A DNA stretch of 64,000 bases from E44-bin32 sp034430595 (GTDB lineage: Bacteria > Chloroflexota > Anaerolineae > Anaerolineales > E44-bin32): the NCBI GenBank assembly GCA_034430595.1, contig DAOUEL010000027.1, forward strand, positions 76,857 through 140,856, in the 5' to 3' direction. Positions 51,603 to 60,357 of the stretch are shown piece after piece. Numbering within the stretch: the stretch's first letter is position 1; each line of letters begins with the position of its first letter. The translations under genes and the position numbers were made by a program. The notes below the pieces were generated by a model. That model was not told the DNA's origin. It was given only the letters and a program-made list of their open reading frames with translations, and searched no databases.

Positions 51603-54083
51603 ATGAGACTTCAATCTCTGGCAGGTGCCTGGCAATTTCGCCAGGCGGGTACGGAAGAGTGGCTACCTGCCATGGTCCCCGGCGACGTGCATACCGATTT
51701 ACTTGCTTTGGATCGCATCCCGGATCCATTTGTGGGCGATAACGAGAAGCGCGTTCAATGGGTGGCCCAAGCCGATTGGGAATACCGCTGCAAGTTCGCC
51801 GTCACTCCTGGGCTTCTTCGAGAGCCGCAGGTCTGGCTGGCGTGCGACGGGCTGGATACACTTGCCGCGGTCAGCTTGAATGATCACGAGTTAGGCCGGG
51901 CCGCAAACATGTTCCGGCAGTACCGCTGGGACGTGAAAGCGCTGCTCAAGGCAGATGAAAATGAACTCTTCATCGCTTTCGAGTCGCCTGTGCGTGCTGC
52001 CGCCGAAAAACAAGCCGTCCGCCGGATGCCGGGCGTTACGCAGGCCATCCAGGGTGGGCCTTATTTGCGGAAAGCGCCCTGCCAATTCGGCTGGGACTGG
52101 GGTCCGCAACTGCCGCCGATCGGGATCTGGAAGGATATACGACTGGAAGGCTACCAGGGGGGGCACATCACGGACGTGTGCTTCAGCCAGCAGCATGCCG
52201 GGAGTCAGGTTACCGTCGTGGCGCGGGTATCGATTCATGTCTGGGATGAAGCACCCCGCTCGGTCGTCTTGCGGCTCATAGCCCCGGATGGGCAGGTCTT
52301 CGAAACCGCGGCAAACGTCGGCCCGAACCTCGAGAGCATGCTGCAGGTGGTCATTCCGGATGCGGAAATTTGGTGGCCAAATAGCTACGGCGCCCAGCCG
52401 CTCTACCAGGCCAGCGTTGAACTGCACCAATCAGACATCCTGTTGGAGCGGCGCGAGTATAAACTCGGGCTACGCACGATTGAGCTGCGTCAGCAGCCGG
52501 ATGAATGGGGACGTTCTTTCACCTTCGTTGTGAACGGCTTGCCTATTTTCGCCAAAGGCTCGAACTGGATTCCGGCGGATTCGTTCCCTACCCGAATCTC
52601 GGATGACCACCTGGAAGGGCTCATACGCGCCGCGGCGGATACGCACCAGAACATGCTGCGCGTGTGGGGCGGTGGCTTCTACGAGGAAGAGCGTTTTTAC
52701 GATCTGTGCGACCGCTACGGTATCCTCGTCTGGCAGGATTTCATCTTTTCGTGCAGCGTCTATCCTCTCCATAACGCCGATTTTCTCGAAAACGTCCGCC
52801 TCGAAATCGTCGAGAATATCCGCCGCTTACGCCACCGCGCCAGCCTGGCGCTCTGGTGCGGCAACAACGAGATGGAATGGGGTTGGGTGGAATGGGGCTG
52901 GAAAGAGCCCGAGTACCAGGATCTGAAGGCCGCGTACGATACGTTTTTCCATCACACCCTGCCGGCCTGGTGCGCCGCAGAAGATCCCGACCGCGCGTAC
53001 TGGCCCAGCTCACCTTCTTCGGGCACGCCTTTCGAGAATCCAAACAGTCAGCAGCAAGGTGACGCACATTACTGGGATGTCTGGCATGGGCGCAAGCCAT
53101 TTACTGCTTACCGCAGTCAATATCCACGGTTCATGAGCGAGTTCGGCTTCCAGGCGCTGCCACCGCTGGCGACGATCCGCACCTACGCCGAGGAAGCCGA
53201 TTGGAACATCACTTCCTATGTGATGGAACAGCACCAGAAGAATGACAGCGGCAACGCGTTAATGGTGGCGCAGATGCTTGACAACTTCCGCCTTCCCAGG
53301 GATTTCGAGGCGCTGGTTTACCTGAGCATGGTGCTCCAGGCTGAAGGTATCCGTTATGGCGTGGAACATTGGCGGCGGCACCTCGGCCGCGTCTCCGGCA
53401 CGCTCTACTGGCAGCTCAACGACTGCTGGCCGGTAGCTTCCTGGTCAAGCCTGGATTATTACGGCCGCTGGAAGGCCTTGCACTACGCTGCACGTCGTTT
53501 TTACGCTCCGCTGCTGCTCTCGATCGCGGACGGTCCGGCCCACCAGGAAGTGTTCATCACGAACGATTTACGTGAGTCCTGGGAAGGTTCCGTGCGCTGG
53601 TCGCTGGAAAAGCTGGACGGCGAGGCGCTGGAGGCGGGCGAGGAGATCGTGAAAGTCGCCCCGTTTGAAGCGATACCTATTCGCCGCTTCGATTTCTCCA
53701 GTCTCCTGAACGACGTTTTGAGCCGTGAAGTGGTTTTTGTCGCGGAGCTCTGGCAGGACGAGGCAATCGTCACCCGTAAGACGGCCTATTTCGTTCCAAC
53801 CAAACATCTTGCGCTAGCCGACCCGGCGATCTCGACGCAGGTGCATGTTGAAGGGGAGCAGGTTCGTATCGAACTCCTCTCCCATTTCCTGGCCCGGCTG
53901 GTGGAATGCACTTTGGAGGCGGCGGAGGTCGTATTCAGCGATAATTATTTTGACCTGCCCGCCGGTCGCTCCATAAGCATATCTGCGCCTCTGCCCGCCG
54001 GATGGACAGCCTCCCAGGTGCAGGCGGCGCTCAAAGTGCGTTCCGTCTACGATTCATACGCGCATGGCTCTGTGGAATATTGA
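51603..54083 (+). CDS. GH2 family beta-mannosidase
   Basis: An 826-residue enzyme from ATG 51603 (an in-frame TTG at 51588 is possible). The N-terminal beta-sandwich has WLPAMVPGDVHTDLLAL and YLRKAPCQFGWDWGPQLPPI, a beta-mannosidase signature. The TIM barrel has the acid/base Glu in LWCGNNEMEWGW (about residue 423) and the nucleophile Glu in RFMSEFGFQALP (about residue 511). It removes mannose from the non-reducing end of beta-mannosides. No signal peptide is seen, so it acts on imported oligosaccharides. Confidence 0.95.
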   Translation: MRLQSLAGAWQFRQAGTEEWLPAMVPGDVHTDLLALDRIPDPFVGDNEKRVQWVAQADWEYRCKFAVTPGLLREPQVWLACDGLDTLAAVSLNDHELGRAANMFRQYRWDVKALLKADENELFIAFESPVRAAAEKQAVRRMPGVTQAIQGGPYLRKAPCQFGWDWGPQLPPIGIWKDIRLEGYQGGHITDVCFSQQHAGSQVTVVARVSIHVWDEAPRSVVLRLIAPDGQVFETAANVGPNLESMLQVVIPDAEIWWPNSYGAQPLYQASVELHQSDILLERREYKLGLRTIELRQQPDEWGRSFTFVVNGLPIFAKGSNWIPADSFPTRISDDHLEGLIRAAADTHQNMLRVWGGGFYEEERFYDLCDRYGILVWQDFIFSCSVYPLHNADFLENVRLEIVENIRRLRHRASLALWCGNNEMEWGWVEWGWKEPEYQDLKAAYDTFFHHTLPAWCAAEDPDRAYWPSSPSSGTPFENPNSQQQGDAHYWDVWHGRKPFTAYRSQYPRFMSEFGFQALPPLATIRTYAEEADWNITSYVMEQHQKNDSGNALMVAQMLDNFRLPRDFEALVYLSMVLQAEGIRYGVEHWRRHLGRVSGTLYWQLNDCWPVASWSSLDYYGRWKALHYAARRFYAPLLLSIADGPAHQEVFITNDLRESWEGSVRWSLEKLDGEALEAGEEIVKVAPFEAIPIRRFDFSSLLNDVLSREVVFVAELWQDEAIVTRKTAYFVPTKHLALADPAISTQVHVEGEQVRIELLSHFLARLVECTLEAAEVVFSDNYFDLPAGRSISISAPLPAGWTASQVQAALKVRSVYDSYAHGSVEY

Positions 54084-54110
54084 TTAACCCGACTGCCCAA
54101 GGAGCATACG

Positions 54111-56405
54111 ATGTCTGATCAAATCCAATCCATCATCTCCGAGATGACCCTCGAAGAGAAAGCCGCTCTCTGTACCGGCGCCAGCGCGTGGACAACGACA
54201 CCCATTGAGAGGCTTGGTGTGCCGGAATTGACCGTATCGGACGGCCCACATGGCGTTCGCCGGGTACCAAATGTCAATTCCATGGCGATCGAAAGTCTAC
54301 CGGCCACCTGCTTCCCCACCGCATCCTGTCTCGCTTCCACCTGGGATGTGGAGTTAATCGGCGCAATGGGCCAGGCAATGGCCGAGGAGTGTGTCGCCTT
54401 GAATGTGGACGTACTGCTCGGCCCCGGCACGAATATGAAACGCTCACCACTTGGCGGCCGTAACTTCGAGTATTTCTCCGAAGACCCCTACCTGGCCGGC
54501 GAAATGGCAGCCAGCCTGATCAACGGCGTTCAAAGCCGGGGCGTAGGAACATCGCTCAAGCACTATGCCGCCAACAACCAGGAGTTCCAGCGCCTTAGCA
54601 TCAGCGCCGAAGTGGACGAACGTACGCTGCGTGAAATTTACCTGCCCGCGTTCGAGAAGGCCGTTAAACAAGCCGGGCCCTGGACGGTGATGTGCGCTTA
54701 CAACAAACTCAACGGCGAATACTGCTCGGAACACCACTGGCTGTTGACCGATATTCTCAAAAACGAGTGGGGCTTTAAAGGCATGCTCGTCTCGGACTGG
54801 GGCGCAGTGCATGACCGTGTGACCTCACTCAATGCCGGCATTGACCTGGAAATGCCTGGCCCACAGGAGCGGCGTGTCGAGGCAGTCATGAAAGCCGTTC
54901 AATCCGGACAGCTGGATGAAGCCGTGCTCGACGATTCGGTCCGCCGCATCCTTAACATCGTGTTCAAAGCCCAGGAAACACCAAAAACCGGGACCTTCGA
55001 TGTGGACGCCCATCACAACCTGGCCTACAAAATTGCCACTGAAGGCATGGTGCTGCTCAAGAACGATGGCTTGCTTCCGCTCAAGAGCCAAGGACATATC
55101 GCCGTCATCGGCCGCTCCGCAGAGAGTGCCCATTTCCAGGGCGGCGGCAGCTCGCATATCAACCCGACCCGGGTTGCTGTTCCCTTCAAGGAACTACAGG
55201 CGCGAGCCGGTGAGGCCGAGCTTACTTACGCCGAAGGCTATCCGGCCGATGATTCCTTTCAGCAAGAGATGATCGACCAGGCCGTAACGAACGCCCGGTC
55301 TGCCGATGTCACCGTGCTCTATATCGCGCTGCCGAACTTCAAGGAATCCGAAGGCTACGATCGAGCCGACCTCGACTTAACCGAACAGCAGGTTGCACTG
55401 ATCAAGGCCGTCGCCAGAGTCCAGCCCAAAACAATTGTGGTTCTCAATAACGGAGCGCCAGTGGCAATGAATGCTTGGCTCGATGATGTGGGGGCTGTGC
55501 TCGAAGCCTGGATGATGGGGCAGGCAGGTGGAACCGCTATTGCAGAAGTGCTCTTTGGCAAGGCTAACCCGTGTGGCAAACTTTCCGAAACCTTCCCGCT
55601 CAAACTATCCGATACACCGGCGTACATCAACTGGCCGGGCGGTGCGAGCGAGGTGCGCTACGGAGAAGGCCTGTTTATTGGCTATCGCTACTACGACGCC
55701 AAGCAGATGCCGGTGCTCTTCCCATTCGGCTTTGGGCTGAGCTACACCACGTTCACCTACAGCAATGCAAAAGTATCAGCAACTTCCTTCAAGGATGTGG
55801 ACGGCGTGACGGTCACTTTGGATGTCACCAATACGGGCAAGATCGCCGGCAAGGAAATTGTCCAGTTGTACGTCCACGACCGGAAATCCGCACTGGTGCG
55901 GCCCGAAAAAGAGTTAAAGGGCTTTGCCAAGGTGGAGCTCCAGCCGGGCGAAACGCGATCCATCTCCATCCCGCTCGATTTTCGTGCTTTTGCTTTCTAT
56001 CACCCTTCATACAAACAGTGGATTACCGAGGATGGCGAGTTCGACCTCCTGATTGCGGCCTCCTCGGCCGACGTTCGTGAGTCCCTGACGGTGACTCTCG
56101 AATCAACCCTGACGCTGCCCTGCATTCTCGATAAAGAATCCACCATCCGTGAATGGATAACCGACCCGCACGGCAAGCTCGTCTTCGGCCCACTTTACGA
56201 ACAGGTCAAAGCCCATAACCGCGAGATGTTCGGTGGCAGTGATGAAGGCGAGGACAGCGAAAGCGCCATCGGGATGGACATCATGGACATGATGGGCGAT
56301 ATGCCGTTGGTGAGTGTGCTATCGTGGCAGCAAGCTGCGTGGTCCTCGACCCCGGAGGAAATTGTGGATGGCTTGTTGAAGCAGGTGCACGGCAAGGAGA
56401 CATAG
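54111..56405 (+). CDS. GH3 family beta-glucosidase
   Basis: A 764-residue enzyme. The GH3 barrel has DGPHGVRRVPN, KHYAANNQE and the nucleophile Asp near 229 in VSDWGAVHD. The alpha/beta sandwich has VLYIALPNFKESEGYDRADL, and a C-terminal fibronectin-III-like domain has GKEIVQLYVHDRK. The last 80 residues include a Met/Asp-rich stretch (DIMDMMGDM). There is no signal peptide. It hydrolyses cellobiose-type or other beta-glucosides to glucose. It follows the beta-mannosidase by 27 bases. Confidence 0.94.
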   Translation: MSDQIQSIISEMTLEEKAALCTGASAWTTTPIERLGVPELTVSDGPHGVRRVPNVNSMAIESLPATCFPTASCLASTWDVELIGAMGQAMAEECVALNVDVLLGPGTNMKRSPLGGRNFEYFSEDPYLAGEMAASLINGVQSRGVGTSLKHYAANNQEFQRLSISAEVDERTLREIYLPAFEKAVKQAGPWTVMCAYNKLNGEYCSEHHWLLTDILKNEWGFKGMLVSDWGAVHDRVTSLNAGIDLEMPGPQERRVEAVMKAVQSGQLDEAVLDDSVRRILNIVFKAQETPKTGTFDVDAHHNLAYKIATEGMVLLKNDGLLPLKSQGHIAVIGRSAESAHFQGGGSSHINPTRVAVPFKELQARAGEAELTYAEGYPADDSFQQEMIDQAVTNARSADVTVLYIALPNFKESEGYDRADLDLTEQQVALIKAVARVQPKTIVVLNNGAPVAMNAWLDDVGAVLEAWMMGQAGGTAIAEVLFGKANPCGKLSETFPLKLSDTPAYINWPGGASEVRYGEGLFIGYRYYDAKQMPVLFPFGFGLSYTTFTYSNAKVSATSFKDVDGVTVTLDVTNTGKIAGKEIVQLYVHDRKSALVRPEKELKGFAKVELQPGETRSISIPLDFRAFAFYHPSYKQWITEDGEFDLLIAASSADVRESLTVTLESTLTLPCILDKESTIREWITDPHGKLVFGPLYEQVKAHNREMFGGSDEGEDSESAIGMDIMDMMGDMPLVSVLSWQQAAWSSTPEEIVDGLLKQVHGKET

Positions 56406-56565
56406 TTCCTTCAAGCAGCAAACGGGCTCTGGTGCAAAGGTATTCGTTCGCAGCTAGATTGAATTAGGAAAGGTTTTGCATCTCTTTGCCGGAGCAGCGA
56501 AGTATTCGGTTCTCATGTAGGTTGGGTCGGAAAATAGGAATCCGGTATCCGGAAAGGAACCACAT

Positions 56566-57729
56566 ATGGTCAGTACCGTTTATTATGGCTCGCCACGCCA
56601 GGCTCAGCTTAAAGCCGAGGAGACTCTGCCCGCAAAACTCGATCTCATCATCGAAAAATTGAAGATCCGTGCACGGGTTAAGGACGAGCTCGTCGCCATC
56701 AAATTGCATGTCGGTACCAATATCGGCTACTCCGTCGTGCATCCAGTGTTTGTGCGGAAGATCGTCCAGGCGGTAAAGGATGGTGGAGGCAGGCCTTTTG
56801 TATGCGACGTAGGGCCAAACACTTCCGATGCAACCGAGCGCGGCTACACTTCCGAGGTGCTGGGATGCCCGGTCTACCCGACCGGAGGGCTCTCGGAGGA
56901 GTATTTTTACACCCATAAGCGAGCCTATAAGAATATGACCGAATGGAAAGTGGCCGGGATGATCCAGGACGCCACCTTCCTGGTCAACTTCGCCCATGCT
57001 AAAGGGCACCCAAGTTGTGGGTATGGCGGTGCATTCAAGAACCTGGCCCTGGGCTGTGTGGTCGGCCCTACCCGCTCGGCCATGCACGATAGCTGCCATT
57101 ACGATCCTTACTGGTTCCGGGAAAAATCCTCTGCCCCGGATGATTACAAGAAAATCATCGCCTCCTGCCCCCATAAAGCCATTACCGAAGATAAAGAGAG
57201 CCCTGGGGATCTGCACCTTCATATTGAACCCTGCAACCAATGTGGACGGTGTTTAGAGGTGGCAGCGCCGGGAAGCTGGAAAATTGATCCGGCCAATTTT
57301 CACGCTTTCCAGGAGGCCTGCGCGAACAGTGTGGATATAACGCTTTCCACCTTCGAGCCCAGAAAGCATACACACCTGGTTCTGGCCACCCATATCACAC
57401 CGGTCTGCGATTGTTTTGGCTTCACCAGTATGCCGGTCTTGCCCGATGCGGGAATCTTCGGCTCGGACGATATCGTTGCGCTGGACCAGGCCGTATTAGA
57501 CAAACTCGGTGAAACCCGGTTGATCGAAGAAAATATCCCTACCAGCATGGAAGTGAGCACTCGCCAGGGACATCCCTTCCAATGGTTACATGGCCATCTC
57601 AAAGACCCCTACAAGGTCGTTGAATATGGCGCCGCCCTGGGGCTTGGCAGCCGGGAATACCAGCTGGAAGACGTGTATCCCGTCAAAGAAGATGCCTTCG
57701 GGTCCATGGGATACATCCCGGCAGAATAG
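56566..57729 (+). CDS. DUF362 family iron-sulfur protein
   Basis: A 387-residue protein. The DUF362 core is seen in VAIKLHVGTNIGYSVVHPVF, GGGRPFVCDVGPNTSDAT and NFAHAKGHPSCGYGGAFKNL. A ferredoxin-like region follows with SCPHKAIT and CNQCGRCLEVAAPGSW, enough Cys residues for at least one 4Fe-4S cluster. Proteins of this kind are thought to be redox or metal-binding enzymes, but no reaction is known to me. Its place between glycosidases and GH94 phosphorylases is odd. Confidence 0.85.
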   Translation: MVSTVYYGSPRQAQLKAEETLPAKLDLIIEKLKIRARVKDELVAIKLHVGTNIGYSVVHPVFVRKIVQAVKDGGGRPFVCDVGPNTSDATERGYTSEVLGCPVYPTGGLSEEYFYTHKRAYKNMTEWKVAGMIQDATFLVNFAHAKGHPSCGYGGAFKNLALGCVVGPTRSAMHDSCHYDPYWFREKSSAPDDYKKIIASCPHKAITEDKESPGDLHLHIEPCNQCGRCLEVAAPGSWKIDPANFHAFQEACANSVDITLSTFEPRKHTHLVLATHITPVCDCFGFTSMPVLPDAGIFGSDDIVALDQAVLDKLGETRLIEENIPTSMEVSTRQGHPFQWLHGHLKDPYKVVEYGAALGLGSREYQLEDVYPVKEDAFGSMGYIPAE

Positions 57730-57880
57730 CGGCCAAACGCTGGAGGGGAATGACGCTCTCGGGCAACATCGACGGGCGACAGAGCGACCTGCCGCACCGC
57801 TGCCCGCAGGGATACAACCTCCAGCAGCGTGCCTGCCCATGGAAACCGCGAATGCTTTCTTGGCGATATGAACAGGGACC

Positions 57881-60346
57881 ATGATGCGCTACGGCTACTT
57901 CGACGACAAACGGCGAGAATACGTCATCACCCGCCCGGATACCCCGCTTCCCTGGATCAACTATCTCGGGTCGGAGGACTTCTTCGGGCTGATCTCCAAT
58001 ACGGCCGGCGGTTACTGCTTCTACAAGGATGCTCGGCTGCGTCGCCTAACCCGCTACCGCTACAACAATGCACCGCTCGATGATGGTGGCCGCCGGCTGT
58101 ATCTGCGGGACGATGGCGCCGCTTTGGAGCACGGCAACCTGTTATTCTGGTCCCCTACCTGGCAGCCTGCACGTCGAGCACTCGATCACTATGAGTGCCG
58201 GCATGGTTTGGGGTACTCAACATTCAGCTCCAGGTTATCGGGTATCGAAAGCCGGCTGCGCTGCTTCATCCCACAGGGTGAGCAGCTCGAGATCTGGCAG
58301 CTCGAAATCAAGAATCTGCGTCAGCGGCCAGCGCGTCTCTCGCTGTTCGCGGCGGTTGAATTCTGCCTGTGGGATGCTTTAGACGACGCCACTAACTTTC
58401 AGCGCAACTATTCAGTCGGGGAGGTGGAGGTCGTCGACAATGTGATCTACCACAAGAGTGAGTACCGCGAACGAAGAGACCACTTCGCGTATCTGGCTTG
58501 TTCGGCCGAGGTGGCGGGGTTCGATACCGTACGCGAAAGCTTCCTCGGTCCTTATCGCGGCTGGGATTCTCCAGCCAGCGTAATTGATGGCTCGCTATCG
58601 AATTCGATCGCCACAGGATGGCAGCCGATTGGTGCACACCATGTGCGCCTGGAACTGAATCCCGGCGAATCGGCTGAAACCATCTTCCTGCTCGGCTACT
58701 TCGAAAATCCGATCGATGAAAAGTTCGACCCGCCGGGTTCACAAACGATCAATAAGCGCATCGTACGCAGCATCATCGCACGCTATTCCCAGCCGGCCGA
58801 AGCCGAGGCTGCTTTCCGACGTTTGCGTCATTATTGGGACGAGACTCTCGACGTGCTCCAGGTTGAAACCCCGGATTCGCATACCGACCGGATGGTTAAT
58901 ATCTGGAATGCATATCAGGTGATGACCACTTTCAACCTTTCACGCTCGGCTTCCTACTTCGAATCGGGAATCGGGCGTGGGATTGGCTTTCGCGATTCGA
59001 ACCAGGATCTCCTGGGTTTTGTCCAGTTTGACCCACCCCGCGCACGCCAGCGGATACTCGACCTTGCAGCAACGCAGCTGGAGAACGGCGGTGCCTACCA
59101 CCAGTATCAGCCGCTCACTAAGCGAGGGAATAACGAGATCGGAAGCGGTTTCAACGATGACCCGCTCTGGCTCGTGCTCTCAACAGCCGCATATCTTAAG
59201 GAAACTGGCGATTGGACCATCCTCGAAGAAAAGGTGCCGTTCAATAATGAAGACGAACTGGCAGCACCGGTTCTTGAGCACCTGCAGCGGTCGATTGCTT
59301 ACACGCTGGACCGGATGGGCCCCAATCAACTGCCGCTCATTGGCCGGGCGGACTGGAATGACTGCCTGAACCTGAACTGCTTCTCTGAAATACCGGGCGA
59401 GTCATTCCAAACCACGGAAAACCGGGAAGGAGGAACGGCGGAAAGCCTGTTTATCGCCGGCCTTTTCATCCTCGCCTCCCAGGAGATGGTTGCGATCTAC
59501 AATAAGCTCGACCTCGTACAGGAAGCAGAGAGTTGCCGGCTCGCGGCGGAGGCAATGGAAAAGGCCATTTGGCAGGCGGGCTGGGATGGGGAGTGGTTTC
59601 GCCGGGCGTTTGATTCCTTCGGCAACCCGATTGGCTCGGCGGACTGCGAGGAGGGGCGCATCTTCATCGAGCCTCAGGGGATTTGTGTTATGGCCGGCTT
59701 GGGGCTTGAGAACGGGAGGGCTCGCCAGGCGCTCGATTCGGTGGCCGAGCACCTGGCTACACCGCACGGCATCATGCTCCTCCAACCCGCCTATTCCCGC
59801 TACTACCTGCATCTGGGTGAGATATCCTCCTATCCCCCGGGATACAAAGAGAACGCCGGAATCTTCTGCCATACTAACCCGTGGATTATGATCGCCGAGG
59901 CCCGTATCGGGCGCGGCAACCGAGCCTACGACTACTATCTGCGTATCAACCCTTCCATGCGGGAAACGCTCAGTGATCTTCATAAATGCGAACCTTACGT
60001 TTATGCCCAGATGATCGCCGGACGCGACGCGCCAAGCTACGGTGAGGCCAAGAACTCCTGGCTCACCGGCACCGCGGCCTGGAATTACGTCGCAATTACC
60101 CAGTGGATTCTCGGCATCCGCCCTTCCTGGGACGGCCTGGAAGTAGCTCCGGTGATTCCGTCGGACTGGGTGGGCTTTTCGCTTACCCGGCGGTTCCGCG
60201 GTGTCCGCTACGAGATTCGTGTCGAGCGGCATGGGCCCGGAAATCAGGTGCAGCTCGAGGTAGACGGCGAACAAGTCCCGGGAACTCTTGTCCGGCTGCC
60301 GCCTTCCGGCACAGCACGGGTCCAGGTCCTGGCCCGAATCAACTGA
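57881..60346 (+). CDS. cbp: GH94 cellobiose phosphorylase
   Basis: An 821-residue protein of normal length for the family. The start MMRYGYFDDKRREYVITRPD and DFFGLISNTAGGYCFYKDAR are nearly the classical cellobiose phosphorylase N-terminus. The (alpha/alpha)6 barrel has the catalytic-Asp segment GRADWNDCLNLN at about 488, GIGFRDSNQDLLGFV near 368 and the phosphate-site GTAAWNY near 728. It splits cellobiose with phosphate into glucose 1-phosphate and glucose in the cytoplasm, saving one ATP per disaccharide. The next gene is a related phosphorylase 11 bases on. Confidence 0.93.
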   Translation: MMRYGYFDDKRREYVITRPDTPLPWINYLGSEDFFGLISNTAGGYCFYKDARLRRLTRYRYNNAPLDDGGRRLYLRDDGAALEHGNLLFWSPTWQPARRALDHYECRHGLGYSTFSSRLSGIESRLRCFIPQGEQLEIWQLEIKNLRQRPARLSLFAAVEFCLWDALDDATNFQRNYSVGEVEVVDNVIYHKSEYRERRDHFAYLACSAEVAGFDTVRESFLGPYRGWDSPASVIDGSLSNSIATGWQPIGAHHVRLELNPGESAETIFLLGYFENPIDEKFDPPGSQTINKRIVRSIIARYSQPAEAEAAFRRLRHYWDETLDVLQVETPDSHTDRMVNIWNAYQVMTTFNLSRSASYFESGIGRGIGFRDSNQDLLGFVQFDPPRARQRILDLAATQLENGGAYHQYQPLTKRGNNEIGSGFNDDPLWLVLSTAAYLKETGDWTILEEKVPFNNEDELAAPVLEHLQRSIAYTLDRMGPNQLPLIGRADWNDCLNLNCFSEIPGESFQTTENREGGTAESLFIAGLFILASQEMVAIYNKLDLVQEAESCRLAAEAMEKAIWQAGWDGEWFRRAFDSFGNPIGSADCEEGRIFIEPQGICVMAGLGLENGRARQALDSVAEHLATPHGIMLLQPAYSRYYLHLGEISSYPPGYKENAGIFCHTNPWIMIAEARIGRGNRAYDYYLRINPSMRETLSDLHKCEPYVYAQMIAGRDAPSYGEAKNSWLTGTAAWNYVAITQWILGIRPSWDGLEVAPVIPSDWVGFSLTRRFRGVRYEIRVERHGPGNQVQLEVDGEQVPGTLVRLPPSGTARVQVLARIN

Positions 60347-60357
60347 AAGGCAGATCA

